Origin: Prevotellaceae bacterium UBA2448
GTDB taxonomy: Bacteria > Bacteroidota > Bacteroidia > Bacteroidales > Bacteroidaceae
Length of the DNA stretch: 64,000 nt
Assembly (NCBI GenBank): GCA_002342585.1
Contig: DDQG01000008.1
Span: 1-64,000 of the forward strand
Direction of reading: 5' to 3'
Position numbers and translations under genes: made by a program
Part shown: positions 25,922-34,606 of the stretch, piece by piece
How positions within the stretch are numbered: the first letter of the stretch is position 1
How the letters are laid out: each line of letters starts with the position of its first letter
Notes under the pieces: generated by a model
Database searches by the model: none
The model's input: only the letters and a program-made list of their open reading frames with translations
What the model was told of the DNA's origin: nothing

Positions 25922-26563
25922 TTATGCTTTAACCCAAACCTTATGGGAGTGACTGCCTCGAGTAGCTACTCCCGATTTTGTATCTGCCACAATTTTCTTC
26001 AGTTCTGTCGAAGCTGCAGTACGGCAAAGTCCTGTTGCTACAGTAAAGTCGTAAAGAGTAAAATAGCCCTTTTCATTGAGCAATTCGTTTGCTTTTGCAA
26101 CTTTCTCCTGATAAGAAAGAGTGTTCTTGTTTGGCTTCTGAATGCCTGTAGCACTCTGCTCCAGATTAGCCTCTTTGTTCATCTCAGCCAACAACTTTGC
26201 ATCAGGTTTGAAATTGATTCCCTTGATGTAAACCTGACCGAATTGCTTCTTTACAGACTTCCTCCTACCCTCTTTAGCAGCCTCAGCCGACTTAGTGCTC
26301 TCGTCAAGACCAAGCGAAAGAGAGAATATGCCCAGGCCATCAATCTTGATGCTGTGTCCCTCACACATCACACTCTTCATCACCTCAGCAAACACCTCCA
26401 ATACTGCCTTATACGCAGAACTACTAAAAGACCCATCATGAGCAGTCATGTGCTTCAGAACAGTCTGAAAGTCTAACATTGAGTAAACATCCATCTTTGG
26501 GAAAACCAAGTTTTCGCCATTTCCCATTCCCTTTGGGAGTTCCTGCAAAACAAATTTAGCCAT
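25922..26563 (-). CDS. HU-related DNA-binding protein
   Basis: 213 residues. The N-terminal ~125 residues resemble the enlarged HU/IHF-like proteins of Bacteroidales (FQTVLKHMTAHDGSFSSSAYKAVLEVFAEVMK, then SIKIDGLGIFSLSLG and VYIKGINFKPDAKLL). The C-terminal ~70 residues (YFTLYDFTVATGLCRTAASTELKKIV, GSHSHKVWVKA) look like a separate small helix-rich domain with possible DNA contacts. It is probably a locus- or structure-specific nucleoid protein. Upstream lies the 4 x 21-bp palindromic repeat (26662-26745). No clear -7 box was found, so the promoter may be unusual. Confidence 0.8.
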   Translation of the reverse strand: MAKFVLQELPKGMGNGENLVFPKMDVYSMLDFQTVLKHMTAHDGSFSSSAYKAVLEVFAEVMKSVMCEGHSIKIDGLGIFSLSLGLDESTKSAEAAKEGRRKSVKKQFGQVYIKGINFKPDAKLLAEMNKEANLEQSATGIQKPNKNTLSYQEKVAKANELLNEKGYFTLYDFTVATGLCRTAASTELKKIVADTKSGVATRGSHSHKVWVKA

Positions 26564-26576
26564 AGTACTGTTTTAT

Positions 26577-26640
26577 TTTATTATACCTACAAGATTTCTT
26601 TTACTATACCTACAAGTTTCTTTTACTACGCCAACAAAAA
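26577..26640 (-). repeat. GTAGGTATAGTAAAAGAAA-type tandem repeats next to 21-bp palindromes
   Basis: On the minus strand, three degenerate copies of TTGTAGGTATAGTAAAAGAA, one with GGCGTAG, directly precede the HU-related gene. The same TTGTAGGCGTAG-AAAAGAAA block follows the related palindromes at 43306-43327. Confidence 0.65.
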
Positions 26641-26661
26641 ACTTTTTCTAGGTTAAGAATT

Positions 26662-26745
26662 TTATGTTCACAACTTATGAACTTATGTTCACGGCTTATG
26701 AACATATGTTCAAGACTTATGAACTTGTGTTCATAACTTATGAAC
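26662..26745 (-). repeat. Four tandem 21-bp palindromic units, copy A
   Basis: Units 26662-26682, 26683-26703, 26704-26724 and 26725-26745. Each contains GTTCA-N7-TATGAAC; the last holds the perfect palindrome GTTCATAACTTATGAAC. Three of the four units are identical, inverted, to units at 43222-43305. Confidence 0.9.
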
Positions 26746-26808
26746 ATAGATTTCTTGGTGCAAAGAAACAAAATTCCTAGTTAAGTAACAAAAAAACATA
26801 GGAGGAAT

Positions 26809-27435
26809 TTATTTATTTAGATAAAGCAGGCTCTCCGGACCCAAATTGAATAAAAGATCGATGATAGAAAGGTCAGGCTGAAAACCATGTTTGTGAGCAA
26901 ACACCTGATAGTAGGGAGGAAATTGAGAGTTGACAGTTGACAGTTGACAGTTGACAGTTGAATCCTGAGACTTAGAACCTGAACTCTGTAGAATGAAATC
27001 TTCGGAACGGGAAATCTGAGGCTGAATGTCGATGAGTTCGCAACATTTAGTGATGAGAGCCTCGTTCAAATCCATAAGGAAAGTCCAATGTTGCTGATAG
27101 ATAGGACGGAAATCATCCTGTAGATATTCGAAGAATGGAGAGTTGAAATATGAGGACTGAATAGCATTCCAATGCTGATGTTGCCAGTCTTCCCTGTAGC
27201 TTATGCGAACATCCTTCATCAGACACTTGGCTCCTGCTGAGAAATTGGATTTATCAATAGGAACAGTCAGATTCAACACTCCGTTTGGAGCATCAATAGT
27301 ACATCTGTTGCGAATTGTCTGTTTGTGGAAATGTTCGTACTGTTCTATAACGATTGGTTCGCCCGAGCAGAGCTGAGCGAACCACGATATTGGAGGCAGA
27401 TAAGCCGTAGGCAAGACAAGTTGTCCTGTTGTCAT
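26809..27435 (-). CDS. WbqC-family protein
   Basis: 208 residues from the ATG at 27435, 7 bp after the lepB stop; a longer in-frame start at 27552 would lie inside lepB. The sequence shows the WbqC pattern: LPTAYLPPISWFAQL at the start, EHFHKQTIRNRCTI, NGVLNLTVPIDK, and DWQHQHWNAIQSSYFNSPFFEYLQDDF. WbqC-like proteins occur in surface-sugar loci but also in this fixed lepB/dapB context, and the enzyme activity is not established. Residues about 165-180 (DSTVNCQLSTVNSQF) are encoded by an in-frame 7-bp-period repeat (26925-26959), an unusual insertion in a linker. Confidence 0.82.
   Translation of the reverse strand: MTTGQLVLPTAYLPPISWFAQLCSGEPIVIEQYEHFHKQTIRNRCTIDAPNGVLNLTVPIDKSNFSAGAKCLMKDVRISYREDWQHQHWNAIQSSYFNSPFFEYLQDDFRPIYQQHWTFLMDLNEALITKCCELIDIQPQISRSEDFILQSSGSKSQDSTVNCQLSTVNSQFPPYYQVFAHKHGFQPDLSIIDLLFNLGPESLLYLNK
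26925..26959 (-). repeat. Five 7-bp repeats inside the wbqC-like reading frame
   Basis: GAGAGTT followed by GACAGTT four times on the plus strand. Same period as the intergenic arrays, but here translated. Confidence 0.8.
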
Positions 27436-27442
27436 TCTTCTG

Positions 27443-28939
27443 TTATTTAATATTGTCCACACCCTTAAACAGGCGATTCCATCGGATGCGAAGGAAGTGG
27501 TCGGTATAGGCATCGGGACAGATAGAAAGCCAAATGAATTTTGGTTTTCCAACTATATGATCCTCGGGCACAAATCCCCAGTAGCGACTATCGGCAGAGT
27601 TGTGTCTGTTGTCACCCATCATCCAGTAATAGTCCATCTTGAAGGTGTATTCAGTAGCTGGTTTGCCGTTGATACGAATCTCGTTTTCAGTCACTTCGAG
27701 GTCATTACCCTCATAGGTACGAATACACCTTTCGTAAATGGCAATATTGTCGAGAGTGAGTTTGAGAGTTTCTCCCTTGGCAGGAATATGGATAGGTCCA
27801 TAGTTGTCGCGAGTCCATCCATAATCATGATTCAGAGGATATAGAGTTCCGTACCAACCATCCATGATTTCCACGACGGAATCGACTGCTTCGCACTTCT
27901 TCAAACCCTCAAGAGCCTGAGTAGTAAGAGGCATAAAACCATATATATTCCATTCGCTTCGCTGTTCATCGCTAATATCCAACTGGTTACACAAGTCATC
28001 GAATTTTTTCAAGGTAAGATCCTCATGAGCATAGACAGCATAGGAAAACTGAGCAAACTGGGGAGTTGGCTGGGGTTTTCCGTCATTATATATAATCTTA
28101 TTGCGAATTTCGAGTGTCTGACCAGGAAGTCCCACACATCTTTTTACATAGTTCTCGCGACGGTCGGCTGGACGAACAACTACAGAACCATACTGACTTT
28201 GGTTTGACTCGACAATAATCTTTCCGATGGAATAAAGTTGTTCGTAAAGTTTTCGCTGATCCCATGCTGAAAGACTTTTCATCTCTGGCACTTGCATTCC
28301 CTGTTCGAGGGCAGCTTTCTGAGCCAACTGCACACAGAGGTCGTAATAGTCGCCTCCATAATTCACAGCAACAGTATCACCAGCAGGGTAGTTAAATACA
28401 ACAATATCACCCAGTTCCACCTTTCCAAAACCCTTCACTCTGCGATATTTCCATTGTGGCCACTCGATGTAAGACTTACAATTGAACAAAGGAAGAGTAT
28501 GTTGAGTCAGAGGCATAGTGAGTGGAGTCTGTGGAATGCGAGGTCCATAGCTCATCTTGCTGACAAGCAGGTAGTCACCTGTAAGCAAAGACTTCTCAAG
28601 GGATGATGATGGAATCTGATAGTTCTGGAAGAAAAACTGATTGACAAAATAAACTGCAACAAGTGCAAAGACGATTGCATCAACCCAAGACATGATGCCT
28701 CGAGCTACATCACTCTCAAGGCTCTTCCACCATGACCACTTGATTTTCTTAGTGATATAGACATCATAGATGAAGGGCACAACGATGAGTCCCATCCACG
28801 AACCTACCCAAAGCAGGAAGAGCAGATAGAGGGTTGTGACAACACCAAACTTCGTCCATTTCACCCATTCAGGCTGAGGTTTCTCTCCCTGATTGCCTTG
28901 AGCTTGTGTCTTCTTGAAACTTTTATAGTCGAATGCCAT
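27443..28939 (-). CDS. lepB: Signal peptidase I
   Basis: Removes signal peptides on the outer face of the inner membrane. 498 residues, the long Bacteroidota form with a large insertion between the catalytic boxes. Two N-terminal helices (33-57 and 83-104) come first. Nucleophile Ser113 sits in QIPSSSLEKSLLTGDYLLVSK; the general base Lys is in RRENYVKRCVGLPGQ; the C-terminal box is GDNRHNSADSRYWGFV. It is followed closely by the wbqC-like gene and preceded by dapB, a conserved Bacteroidales order. Confidence 0.95.
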   Translation of the reverse strand: MAFDYKSFKKTQAQGNQGEKPQPEWVKWTKFGVVTTLYLLFLLWVGSWMGLIVVPFIYDVYITKKIKWSWWKSLESDVARGIMSWVDAIVFALVAVYFVNQFFFQNYQIPSSSLEKSLLTGDYLLVSKMSYGPRIPQTPLTMPLTQHTLPLFNCKSYIEWPQWKYRRVKGFGKVELGDIVVFNYPAGDTVAVNYGGDYYDLCVQLAQKAALEQGMQVPEMKSLSAWDQRKLYEQLYSIGKIIVESNQSQYGSVVVRPADRRENYVKRCVGLPGQTLEIRNKIIYNDGKPQPTPQFAQFSYAVYAHEDLTLKKFDDLCNQLDISDEQRSEWNIYGFMPLTTQALEGLKKCEAVDSVVEIMDGWYGTLYPLNHDYGWTRDNYGPIHIPAKGETLKLTLDNIAIYERCIRTYEGNDLEVTENEIRINGKPATEYTFKMDYYWMMGDNRHNSADSRYWGFVPEDHIVGKPKFIWLSICPDAYTDHFLRIRWNRLFKGVDNIK

Positions 28940-28948
28940 AGCTTAATT

Positions 28949-29010
28949 TAATTCATAATGCATAATGCATAATGCATAATTGGGCTGCGCCTTATACAAT
29001 GCATAATAAT
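28949..29010. repeat. Composite intergenic repeat, copy 2
   Basis: Plus strand: TCATAAT, GCATAAT three times, then TGGGCTGCGCC, a short spacer and another ATGCATAATAATTATT. It has the same core as copies at 12981-13050 and 60274-60328 but inverted. Confidence 0.65.
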
Positions 29011-29012
29011 TA

Positions 29013-29768
29013 TTAGAAATGGAAAAGGTCGTCAGTACTTAGCAGACCTTCATGAGTAGCTGTGAATTCAGCTGCAAGGACAGCTCCCAAAGCAAATCCC
29101 TTGCGCGAATGGGCATCATGAGTGATAGTGATTTTATCGGCCTCACTATCCCAAGTGATGGTATGAATGCCAGGAACCTCACCACGACGAATAGAACTGA
29201 TAGGCAGAAGGTCGGCTGCTACCTGGTCTGTTCCTTCAACGGTACCATCTGGCTGTTGCAGGTAACCCATTGTCCAGTCTTTCTTTCTGTCAAGTCTCTC
29301 TACTATCTGTTCAGCAAGTGTGATACCAGTTCCAGAAGGGTGGTCGAGTTTGTGTATGTGATGAGTTTCCTCCTCTTTAACATCATACTGTTCAAAACCA
29401 TTCATGATGCTTGCCAGATATTTGTTTACAGCAGAAAAGATAGCAACACCTATAGAATAGTTTGAAGCCCAAAAAAGAGTTTTTCCCTGTTCTGTACAAG
29501 CTTTCTTCACATCATCTCCATGATCTTTCAGCCAACCAGTACTGCCACTTACGACCTTCACCCCCTTGGCCCAAGCCTTCAGATAATTGCCGTAAGCTGT
29601 GTGTGGAGCCGTAAACTCGATTGCCACATCGGCACTTGCAAATGCCGGGCTGTCGAATTCCTCCTGGTTATCTATGTCGATAATGCTGACAATTTCATGT
29701 CCTCGGCTTAGGGCAATCTGTTCTATCATCTTGCCCATCTTTCCGTATCCGATTAGTGCTATTTTCAT
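29013..29768 (-). CDS. dapB: 4-hydroxy-tetrahydrodipicolinate reductase
   Basis: NAD(P)H-dependent step of lysine and diaminopimelate synthesis, which also feeds peptidoglycan. 251 residues. The Rossmann motif is GYGKMG, catalytic and substrate residues are in EETHHIHKLDHPSGTG, and SGSTGWLKDH is also present. It is first in the dapB-lepB-wbqC group and has a TACCTTCG box 28 bp upstream. Confidence 0.94.
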   Translation of the reverse strand: MKIALIGYGKMGKMIEQIALSRGHEIVSIIDIDNQEEFDSPAFASADVAIEFTAPHTAYGNYLKAWAKGVKVVSGSTGWLKDHGDDVKKACTEQGKTLFWASNYSIGVAIFSAVNKYLASIMNGFEQYDVKEEETHHIHKLDHPSGTGITLAEQIVERLDRKKDWTMGYLQQPDGTVEGTDQVAADLLPISSIRRGEVPGIHTITWDSEADKITITHDAHSRKGFALGAVLAAEFTATHEGLLSTDDLFHF

Positions 29769-29796
29769 AATTCGAAGTATTTTTTGTTTTGCGCCG

Positions 29797-29804
29797 CGAA
29801 GGTA
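29797..29804 (-). promoter_or_regulatory. -7 box of dapB promoter
   Basis: TACCTTCG on the minus strand, 28 bp before the ATG. A 7-bp-period array (29815-29846, GTGAAAA type) sits just upstream. Confidence 0.5.
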
Positions 29805-29814
29805 CGAATTTTAA

Positions 29815-29846
29815 AGTGAAAAGTGAAAAGTGCGAAGTGAAAAGTT
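29815..29846. repeat. 7-bp-period repeats upstream of dapB
   Basis: GTGAAAA, GTGAAAA, GTGCGAA, GTGAAAA. Confidence 0.65.
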
Positions 29847-29856
29847 AGTATATACA

Positions 29857-30312
29857 TTATGTAAGGGCAATAACAGAATAAGCTACCATAACATAACGAA
29901 TAAACTTACCTAGTAGAGAATAGATGAAAACCCCAAAGACATTAGCACGAAGAATGCCAAGAGAAATGGCAATGGCAGTACCGAAGAAAGGCAGGAAAGA
30001 AAAGAATGCAATCCATGAACCTCGCCTTTCCACATAGTGCTGAGTAACTAAAAGCCGTTGTTCCTTTATGTGCATCCAATGCGAAATCTGCTGCACATTG
30101 CCTATTCGTCCGATGTAGTAATTGAACATAGAACCAAGCACATTGCCTATAGTTCCGCAAACAACAGTAAGAGCAGGATTCATACTTGTGGTTGCCAATA
30201 AGGCTCCCATAACAGCCTCTGAACTAAACGGGACAAATGTGCCGGCAAGAAAGGAGGCAAGTGCCATTCCGATATATCCATACTGAATGAAAAAGTCGTT
30301 TAGTGATTCCAT
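29857..30312 (-). CDS. DedA/VTT (YqaA-type) small membrane protein
   Basis: 151 residues from the ATG at 30312, which overlaps nothing; a longer start at 30375 would run into the upstream gene. It has the SNARE-associated/VTT pattern: GYIGMALASFLAGTFVPFSSEAVMGALL, then a re-entrant GTIGNVLGSMFNYYIGRIG and the C-terminal FLPFFGTAIAISLGILRAN. Relatives help move polyprenyl or glycerophospholipids across membranes; the exact role is unknown. It follows the polytopic membrane protein gene by 1 bp. Confidence 0.85.
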   Translation of the reverse strand: MESLNDFFIQYGYIGMALASFLAGTFVPFSSEAVMGALLATTSMNPALTVVCGTIGNVLGSMFNYYIGRIGNVQQISHWMHIKEQRLLVTQHYVERRGSWIAFFSFLPFFGTAIAISLGILRANVFGVFIYSLLGKFIRYVMVAYSVIALT

Positions 30313-30313
30313 G

Positions 30314-31240
30314 TTATAACAATTCTGGATTAAGAGAAAGGTAGAACACAAGCAAGCTGATGACAAGGAACACAAGGCTGGCTATGTGAGAATATTTAGT
30401 ATATGTAAGTGCGAAGAAATGCCCCGAAATAATAGATGTATAGACAATCAGCAGAGGCAGAATGATGTAAAAGTCCTGAGGTTGCAAAATCAAGAGGAAA
30501 AAGAAGAAGAAAGCCTGTATGATGACTGAAACATATATGATTCGGATTTTAGATTTATCTTTATACCTGTTACGATAATAATCCACGATTCCAACGGCTA
30601 AAACAAGTAAAATATACACGAACTGAACAAGTTTCAGAAGTGTCAGAGAACCATAATCCGGAACAGAAAAAACAAATAAGTCAGACACCCCATCAGCTAA
30701 AGCCTGATAACTTTCTTTAAACACAAAATAACCCAGCATGAGCCAGTAAGGCATCAAAAGGGCTAGAATAGAAGCTACAAAACACTTGCGCGACATACTC
30801 CTCATGTAAATCTGACAAATCCAATAAATTGGAACCAAAAACAGAATCTTCGAATAAAATAAAGATATGACAGCAAGTATAAGGTAAGTCAGAAAAGACA
30901 GAATGGGTGATTTGATCAGAGTAGTGCGACAAAGCAAATGCATGGTGATGATAATAGAAATCATCATCAAGTGAGCAAAAGAAAATGTATGCAACTGAAT
31001 GATGACTGTAGTTAACAGAATTGCCATACAGCTGTGCATGCGAGAACCATTACGGAGGAGAGCATTCCGATTGTTTAATTCAGCAATCAGATATACCATA
31101 AAAGATGACACAAGCAAGCCCCCAAGAATAGGTTCCCAATCACCTTCGCCACGGAATATAAGCCATAGCAGAATGCACACACCACTCACAACTGGCAAAG
31201 TGTATTTGCTAAGAGATATGGGCTCAAGAAATTGCATCAT
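30314..31240 (-). CDS. Polytopic membrane protein of unknown function
   Basis: 308 residues with about ten hydrophobic helices and almost no soluble domain (for example MMISIIITMHLLCRTTLI, SILALLMPYWLMLGYFVF, IQAFFFFFLLILQ). It is reminiscent of the DUF6427-type multi-spanning proteins of Bacteroidota, but I cannot assign a family firmly. It shares an operon with the DedA-like gene and is divergent from miaB, the two -7 boxes lying 14 bp apart. Confidence 0.55.
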   Translation of the reverse strand: MMQFLEPISLSKYTLPVVSGVCILLWLIFRGEGDWEPILGGLLVSSFMVYLIAELNNRNALLRNGSRMHSCMAILLTTVIIQLHTFSFAHLMMISIIITMHLLCRTTLIKSPILSFLTYLILAVISLFYSKILFLVPIYWICQIYMRSMSRKCFVASILALLMPYWLMLGYFVFKESYQALADGVSDLFVFSVPDYGSLTLLKLVQFVYILLVLAVGIVDYYRNRYKDKSKIRIIYVSVIIQAFFFFFLLILQPQDFYIILPLLIVYTSIISGHFFALTYTKYSHIASLVFLVISLLVFYLSLNPELL

Positions 31241-31275
31241 CTATTATATATAATGAGAATTTTACGAAACGAGCG

Positions 31276-31305
31276 CAAAGGTATGAAAAATATTTCGTAC
31301 CTTTG
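31276..31305. promoter_or_regulatory. Back-to-back -7 boxes for membrane-protein gene and miaB
   Basis: CAAAGGTA (31276-31283, so TACCTTTG on minus) and TACCTTTG (31298-31305, plus) form an inverted pair 14 bp apart. The plus box ends only 8 bp before the miaB ATG. Confidence 0.6.
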
Positions 31306-31313
31306 ACGCCCAA

Positions 31314-32618
31314 ATGAAGAAATTGTATATTGAAACATACGGCTGCCAAATGAACGTGGCGGACAGCGAAGTTATTGCCTCTGTGATGAAGATGGCAGGA
31401 TATGAGTCGTGCGATAACCTTAACGACGCAGATGCTATACTGCTGAATACCTGTTCTGTACGCGAAAATGCAGAGAACAAAATATACAATCGCCTTGAAG
31501 CTCTGCAGGGAATAAAGAAAGGTGGAAAAAAACTGATTGTGGGTGTTGTAGGATGTATGGCTGAACGGGTAAAGGACGACCTGATAGCAAACCACGGAGT
31601 AGATCTTGTGGCAGGACCAGACTCTTACCTTACCCTTCCCGACTTGTTTGCAAGTGTAGAAGTAGGGGAAAAAGCCATCAACGTAGAACTTTCCACCACA
31701 GAAACTTATCGAGATGTAATTCCAGAACGCATTTGCGGCAATCATGTAAGCGGTTTTGTCAGCATTATGCGAGGATGCAATAACTTCTGCCATTACTGCA
31801 TTGTTCCCTACACTCGAGGTAGAGAGCGAAGCAGGGAGGTAGAGAGCATACTTAACGAAGTAAAGGACTTGAGAGATAAAGGATTCAAGGAAGTAACCCT
31901 GCTGGGACAGAATGTAAACAGCTACCAATGTGGCGAGGTAACCTTTCCAAAACTCTTGAGTACAATTGCAGAAGCTGTGCCAGACATGAGAATCCGATTC
32001 ACCACATCACATCCGAAGGATATGAGCGATGAAACCCTGCATGTCATAGCTGAGCATCCGAACATCTGCCGACACATCCATCTGCCAGTTCAATCAGGTA
32101 GCAACAGAATCCTGAAACTGATGAACCGAAAATACACCAGAGAATGGTACCTGGAACGAGTGGCAGCCATAAAAAGGATTATTCCTGACTGCGGACTTAC
32201 CACAGACATCTTTGTGGGTTTCCATTCAGAAACGGAGGAGGACCACCAGATGTCACTCTCGCTTATGAAGGAGTGTGGCTACGACAGTGCCTTCATGTTC
32301 AAATACTCGGAACGACCAGGCACTTACGCATCCAAACACTTGCCCGATGATGTGCCTGAAGAAATAAAATTGCGTCGACTGAACGAGATGATAGCTCTGC
32401 AAAACGAATTGTCAGCAGAGAGTTATCGTCAAGACGTTGGAAAGACTTTCGAAGTTCTTGTTGAGGGAGTAAGCAAACGTTCTAAGGAACAACTCTTTGG
32501 CAGAACCGGTCAGAATAAAGTCGTTGTTTTCGACCGAGGAACGCACCATATCGGGGACTTTGTTACAGTTAAAATACTGGACTCATCGTCTGCTACACTT
32601 AAAGGAATAGAAGTATAG
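31314..32618 (+). CDS. miaB: tRNA-2-methylthio-N6-dimethylallyladenosine synthase
   Basis: A radical-SAM methylthiotransferase that modifies A37 next to the anticodon of UNN-reading tRNAs. 434 residues. The N-terminal UPF0004 domain holds the second cluster's cysteines (C11, C47, C81). The radical-SAM motif is C155-x3-C159-x2-C162 (GCNNFCHYCIVPYTRGRERSR). A C-terminal TRAM domain covers about 370-434. The first ATG is 8 bp after a perfect TACCTTTG box, so the mRNA is probably leaderless or nearly so. The gene starts the long plus-strand group to 40848. Confidence 0.96.
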   Translation: MKKLYIETYGCQMNVADSEVIASVMKMAGYESCDNLNDADAILLNTCSVRENAENKIYNRLEALQGIKKGGKKLIVGVVGCMAERVKDDLIANHGVDLVAGPDSYLTLPDLFASVEVGEKAINVELSTTETYRDVIPERICGNHVSGFVSIMRGCNNFCHYCIVPYTRGRERSREVESILNEVKDLRDKGFKEVTLLGQNVNSYQCGEVTFPKLLSTIAEAVPDMRIRFTTSHPKDMSDETLHVIAEHPNICRHIHLPVQSGSNRILKLMNRKYTREWYLERVAAIKRIIPDCGLTTDIFVGFHSETEEDHQMSLSLMKECGYDSAFMFKYSERPGTYASKHLPDDVPEEIKLRRLNEMIALQNELSAESYRQDVGKTFEVLVEGVSKRSKEQLFGRTGQNKVVVFDRGTHHIGDFVTVKILDSSSATLKGIEV

Positions 32619-32631
32619 AAATTAACTCAAT

Positions 32632-33498
32632 ATGAAAAAACATTCACATTTTTTCTCAACGCAGTTTATTACTCCTGCCATTAGCACAACTCTCGTACTG
32701 GTGCTACTTGGCACAATCGTGTTTTTTGTACTTACAGCACACAATTTGTCTAACTACGTTAAAGAAAACATAAACATAACCATTCTGATATCTGATGAAT
32801 TGGACTCAAACCAGATAGCCAAACTGAAGGAAAAGTTCAAAAAAACCAACTACGTAAAATCCATAGAATACATATCAAAGGAGCAGGCTCTTCAGGATGC
32901 TACGACTGATATGGGTACCGACCCATCAGAATTCTTAGGTTACAATCCATTCACGGCTTCGTTCGAAATAAAGATTAAGGCAGAATATACCACCACAGAA
33001 CATATCGATAAGATAGTTAGCAAGATAAAGAAGAATCCATCGGTAATTGATGTGATTTATCAACGCGACCTTATCAAGTCGGTAAATAGAAATCTGCACA
33101 AAGTAAGTATAGTTCTGCTGATTCTTGCAGGATTGTTTACGTACATCTCTTTTGTACTGATAAACAATACCGTACGACTCTCTATTTTCTCGAAACGATT
33201 CATCATAAACACAATGAAACTAGTGGGAGCAAAGTGGAGCTTCATTCGTCGTCCGTTCCTCGCAAATGGAGTGACACTTGGAGTTATTAGTGCTATCATT
33301 GCCGATGCACTACTCTATGCCGGATATACCTCAGCCCTGAAATATGAGCAGGACCTTCAGTTGGTAGTAAACCAGGAAATACTCATAATTGTTGGTACTT
33401 CAGTTTTGGTATTCGGACTTCTTATCACATTTATCTGCACATTCGTATCTCTGCAGAAATACCTGAAAATGTCAACAAATAAGTTATACTATATCTAA
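32632..33498 (+). CDS. ftsX: Cell-division permease FtsX
   Basis: 288 residues with four helices: one near the N-terminus (about 18-38) and three from about 165 to the end, separated by an ~120-residue extracytoplasmic domain (ENINITILISDELDSNQIAKLKEKF). It works with FtsE at the division site to control peptidoglycan hydrolases. It lies 13 bp after miaB, and ftsE is not in this window. The order ftsX-DUF3098-uppP-truB-queA is typical for Bacteroidales. Confidence 0.92.
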   Translation: MKKHSHFFSTQFITPAISTTLVLVLLGTIVFFVLTAHNLSNYVKENINITILISDELDSNQIAKLKEKFKKTNYVKSIEYISKEQALQDATTDMGTDPSEFLGYNPFTASFEIKIKAEYTTTEHIDKIVSKIKKNPSVIDVIYQRDLIKSVNRNLHKVSIVLLILAGLFTYISFVLINNTVRLSIFSKRFIINTMKLVGAKWSFIRRPFLANGVTLGVISAIIADALLYAGYTSALKYEQDLQLVVNQEILIIVGTSVLVFGLLITFICTFVSLQKYLKMSTNKLYYI

Positions 33499-33551
33499 AC
33501 CCATCGGTAAAAAATTTAATCATCATCTGAAACAATTAAATATACACATAT

Positions 33552-33776
33552 ATGTCAGATTTCGCATTCTCAAAAATCAACTACATCCTATTGGCTATCG
33601 GCTTTGCCATAGTGCTATTGGGATTTATCCTGATGTCGGGTGAAGGCACAACAGAAGAGGCATTCAATCCTGATATCTTTAGCGATTTGCGTATTAAGGT
33701 GGCACCTATGGTCAGCCTATTTGGTTTTATTTTTGTAATCGTAGCCATTCTTTGGCGCTCAAAAGATAAGAAATGA
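33552..33776 (+). CDS. DUF3098 two-helix membrane protein
   Basis: 74 residues with two membrane helices (about 9-27 and 50-67) joined by GEGTTEEAFNPDIFSDLRIKVAP, the DUF3098 signature. Found between ftsX and uppP in Bacteroidota, so a role in division or envelope-lipid recycling is possible but unproven. Its stop overlaps the uppP start (ATGA). Confidence 0.88.
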   Translation: MSDFAFSKINYILLAIGFAIVLLGFILMSGEGTTEEAFNPDIFSDLRIKVAPMVSLFGFIFVIVAILWRSKDKK

Positions 33777-34603
33777 ACGAAATTCAAGCATTAATCTTAG
33801 GTATAGTCCAAGGACTGACTGAGTATCTGCCTGTAAGCAGCAGCGGACACTTGCAGATTGGTCAGCGTTTACTTGGTACTAACGATAGTGGCAATCTCAC
33901 CTTCGACATCATTGTTCATGTAGCAACTGTGTTTGCTACCTTAGTAATCCTGCGCAAGGAGGTATTCTGGATTTTCAAGGGGCTTTTCCGATGGAATGGA
34001 ACCATGAACGACGAACAGAAGTATACACTCAACATCCTTATCTCAATGATTCCAATCGGAATTGTGGGACTCTGTTTTAAGGATTATGTAGATGCCATCT
34101 TCGAAGGAAGCCTCGTAGTGGTAGGTGTATGCCTGCTTGTAACATCAAGCCTTTTGGCAATGACCCATTTCTACAAACCACAAGAGAAAGAAAACATCTC
34201 TCCGCTCCATGCTTTCATCATAGGAATAGCACAAGCTGTTGCAGTACTGCCAGGACTCTCACGAAGTGGTTCTACCATAGCAACGGGATTACTCTTGGGA
34301 AATGACAAACAGAAGTTAGCACAGTTCTCATTCCTGATGGTTATTCCACCTATATTGGGTGAAGCATTGCTCGATTTCAAACATATCGTAGCACCAAGTG
34401 CCGAATATTTAGCCGAACATGGAGGCGAAATGGCAACAATACCTACATCTGCTCTCATAGTAGGTTTCCTTGCTGCATTCATAAGCGGATGTTTCGCATG
34501 TAAATGGATGATTAGCATAGTGAAACGTTGCAAACTGATATACTTCTCTATATATTGTGCCATTGCAGGTATACTTGCCATTGCACTCAGCATGGGAAAC
34601 TAA
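33773..34603 (+). CDS. uppP: Undecaprenyl-diphosphate phosphatase
   Basis: Recycles undecaprenyl pyrophosphate for cell-wall and surface-glycan export, in the inner membrane. 276 residues with about eight helices. Catalytic motifs are present: QGLTEYLPVSSSGHL near the N-terminus (Glu and Ser/His) and GIAQAVAVLPGLSRSGSTIATGL in the second half (the PGxSRSG motif). It overlaps DUF3098 by 4 bp and precedes truB by 3 bp. Confidence 0.95.
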   Translation: MNEIQALILGIVQGLTEYLPVSSSGHLQIGQRLLGTNDSGNLTFDIIVHVATVFATLVILRKEVFWIFKGLFRWNGTMNDEQKYTLNILISMIPIGIVGLCFKDYVDAIFEGSLVVVGVCLLVTSSLLAMTHFYKPQEKENISPLHAFIIGIAQAVAVLPGLSRSGSTIATGLLLGNDKQKLAQFSFLMVIPPILGEALLDFKHIVAPSAEYLAEHGGEMATIPTSALIVGFLAAFISGCFACKWMISIVKRCKLIYFSIYCAIAGILAIALSMGN

Positions 34604-34606
34604 GAC

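Noticed and set aside
26662..26745. Tandem palindromic repeats read as a CRISPR array
   Set aside because: Units are contiguous with no unique spacers and no cas genes are near.
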